Below the pieces are notes generated by a model, which saw only the letters and a list, made by a program, of their open reading frames with translations, searched no databases and had not been told where the DNA came from. Below, piece after piece: positions 62,040-64,000 of a stretch of DNA of 64,000 nt. Each line of letters starts with the position of its first letter. The stretch's first letter is position 1. A program made the position numbers and the translations under genes. Source of the DNA: Dendrolimus kikuchii (taxonomy: Eukaryota; Arthropoda; Insecta; Lepidoptera; Lasiocampidae). The DNA lies in the NCBI GenBank assembly GCA_019925095.2, contig CM034412.1:4402001-4466000 (forward strand). The letters run 5' to 3'.

Positions 62040-64000
62040 ATTAAAAATTTTATGATTCGAGTTTTTAAACAGTCGTTACGAACTATATAGATGCGATCGC
62101 CAGTCATCTTTGAGTAGCTTTGAGCGGGGTGGAGGGATGATAATAGCATTGCGGCGCGAACTGTGTCCGTGACACCGCCACGACATGCGTTCGTCGCCGC
62201 TGACTGAGGAAGTGTGGGTTTCAGTGCCTGTACGTACTAAGAACCTTTTGAATTGATCATCACGGCCCAACTTTATACATATTATATGTACTATATAGCT
62301 CACGGTAGTAACCACGAGTCGCAAATCACATCTTTTTATGACACATTTAGAGAATTCATAATTAATCATTCTAACGACATTAATCTTACACACACATCGT
62401 GGTCTTATAACACGATCACCAGCTTTATGGATATAGTAACTAATAACAATAATTTAGCCTGTCTTACCGCCGTTTTTATGAACTTTAATATGTTATCCCA
62501 ATACAATAAACAGTACAATGTAAATGGTACTTTTAGACTTAATTTTTAGCAATGATGTTACGTTACTTCCTGCGAGAATCCTTTTGTACCGTTAGATCCA
62601 CACCACAAATCTTTAGAAATTAATTTGAAATTAAATATCATGCCCTTTTTAAGAACACCAAATGTTCTGAAAAAGTCATTCCACAGAGCAGACTTTGAAT
62701 CGATTAAATCAGGTCTTAAATCCGTTGACTGGAATACGGTCCTCAAACTTGACCCCGACATTGATTCTATGTTAGATGTTTTTTTTGGCGAACTTAATAA
62801 TTTAATCACTAAACATGTTCCGACTATTAATATTACAACAAAACAGAAATATCCGCCATAGTATACAAGACCTCTTATAAAAATATCTAATGAAAACCGT
62901 AAGTATCATAGCAAGTGGAAAAAATATGGCAATTTAAAAGATTACAATAACTTTTCATTATTAAGAAAACGGTTTAACAAAGAGTCAAAAATATGTTACA
63001 AATTCTTTATAGATATCTCTGAAGATAATATTAAATATAACACTAAATTATTTTGGTCTTTTGTCAAATCGAAAACTACCACTTGTGATATACCAGAAAA
63101 AATGCTCTATAAAGGTAGAATTATCTAATGGGGAAGATATATGTATGTGTATATGTAATTCATTTAATCATTACTTTCACTCTGTATTTATTAGTCCCGA
63201 TAAACATAGTCCAGATTCAAACTTAAGCACTATTTTCAATATTTCTGACATTCTCGACATAAATTCTATAAATCTAGACTCCGCTACAGTTTTTGATGAA
63301 TTAAAAAATATTAATATGAATAAAGGTGCAGGATCCGATGATATTCACCCAATAATAATCTCCAAGTGTGCTAAAGAACTTGTTTTACCGATAACTAATT
63401 TTTTGCACATCACTGGGTATAGGAATTTTTCCGAGTAGATGGTAAACATCTATAATAACCTCCATCCCATAAAACAAAAACAAAAATATTATTACAGAAT
63501 ATAGGCCAATCTCAAAACTATGTGCTTTAGGTAAAATTTTAGAAAAAATTGTAACGTCACAAATTACGGTAACTGTCCGCAATTATATCTCACCGCAGCA
63601 GCATGGTTTCTTTAGAAATCGTAGAGTGGATACAAACATGATTACTTTTACCCATCATTTAGCTCATGCAATGGATAATAACTTGCAGATAGATGTACTG
63701 CACACCGACTTTTCCAAGGCCTTCGATAAAATAAACCACGATTTGCTTATTGAGAAACTTGCGAGGGCTGGTGTGTACGGTTGTCTCCTGAGATGGATCC
63801 AGTCGTACATTAAAAACAGAAGTCAAGCTGTTTGTGTAAAGGGGTATAGTTCTCATTGTTCTCAATTTCTACCTGTGTTCTCGGGTGTGCCACAAGGCTC
63901 ACATTTAGGACCCTTATTATTTAATATCTATATAAATGACATCGGCAACGTCTTTATGCATAGCAGTCATTTATTATACGCTGATGCGCTTTCCTACTCT
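62040..64000 (+). pseudogene. Jockey-clade LINE, continues past the window
   Basis: The endonuclease remnant 'SSFERGGGMIIALRREL' and 'EEVWVSVPV' starts near 62100. After frameshifts comes the linker 'KLFWSFVKSKTTTCDIPEKM'. The RT has 'NMNKGAGSDDIHPIIISKCA', 'HTDFSKAFDKINHDLLIEKL' (motif A), 'FSGVPQGSHLGPLLFNIYIN' (motif B) and 'LLYADALSY' (motif C). YADD is changed to YADA, losing a catalytic Asp. Many stops. It lies in gene C's intron 5, sense orientation. Confidence 0.85.

Noticed and set aside
1..64000. CRISPR arrays, operons, rRNA genes
   Set aside because: No regularly spaced direct repeats with unique spacers, no prokaryotic gene structure and no rRNA sequence were seen; the window is eukaryotic.

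Overview
The window reads as a repeat-rich, AT-rich intron and intergenic stretch of an insect nuclear genome, most likely a moth or butterfly. There are no bacterial operons and no CRISPR arrays. Genes are split by consensus GT-AG introns. Several dispersed repeats are of types I know from Lepidoptera: LINE 3' ends carrying GGTTGTCTGGAAGAGATCGC, tails ending in gcaataaaaaa after a 'gtgggccgtctgcctg'-type block, a TCTATATAAATAAAAATG Helitron start, and R1-clade, Jockey and RTE elements. The species cannot be named from the sequence alone.

The host genes are three tandem paralogues, all on the + strand, encoding MFS sugar porters (SLC2 / Tret1-like). Gene A has seven exons from 2249 to 16922; its N-terminal exon is not recognisable in the window. 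Gene B is complete, with eight exons from 35845 to 46093 and about 546 residues. Gene C has its first five exons from 55872 to 61465 and continues past the window end. Equivalent exons have identical lengths (74, 153, 199, 191, 386/389, 112, 269 nt) and phases, so the cluster arose by duplication of an already intron-rich gene.

Nearly everything else is mobile DNA. A's introns hold a solo LTR, a Jockey LINE with an R1-clade fragment nested in it, a Helitron remnant, a Penelope-like element with a degenerate hammerhead-like motif, a Tc1/mariner C-terminus, and a retroelement endonuclease-like fragment. The 19 kb between A and B holds an interrupted DUF7869-type element, an RTE LINE, a minisatellite, an R1-clade LINE, and a Ty3/gypsy pol broken by a LINE. 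B's introns hold LINE 3' ends, a tRNA-derived SINE, an LTR and several copies of a 320-bp SINE-like repeat (called Rep-A here). The 10 kb between B and C holds palindromic LINE remnants, solo LTRs and a nearly full-length but mutated APE-type LINE. C's last visible intron holds a Jockey LINE that runs off the window.

Many insertions can be ordered in time because target-site duplications and nested contexts are visible. I saw no convincing wholly new system. The most unusual items are the Penelope 3' regions with a ribozyme-like fold, the inverted related repeats upstream of genes B and C, a perfect 58-bp palindrome, an apparent GC-AG intron in gene B, and an unexplained small spliced-looking unit inside gene B.
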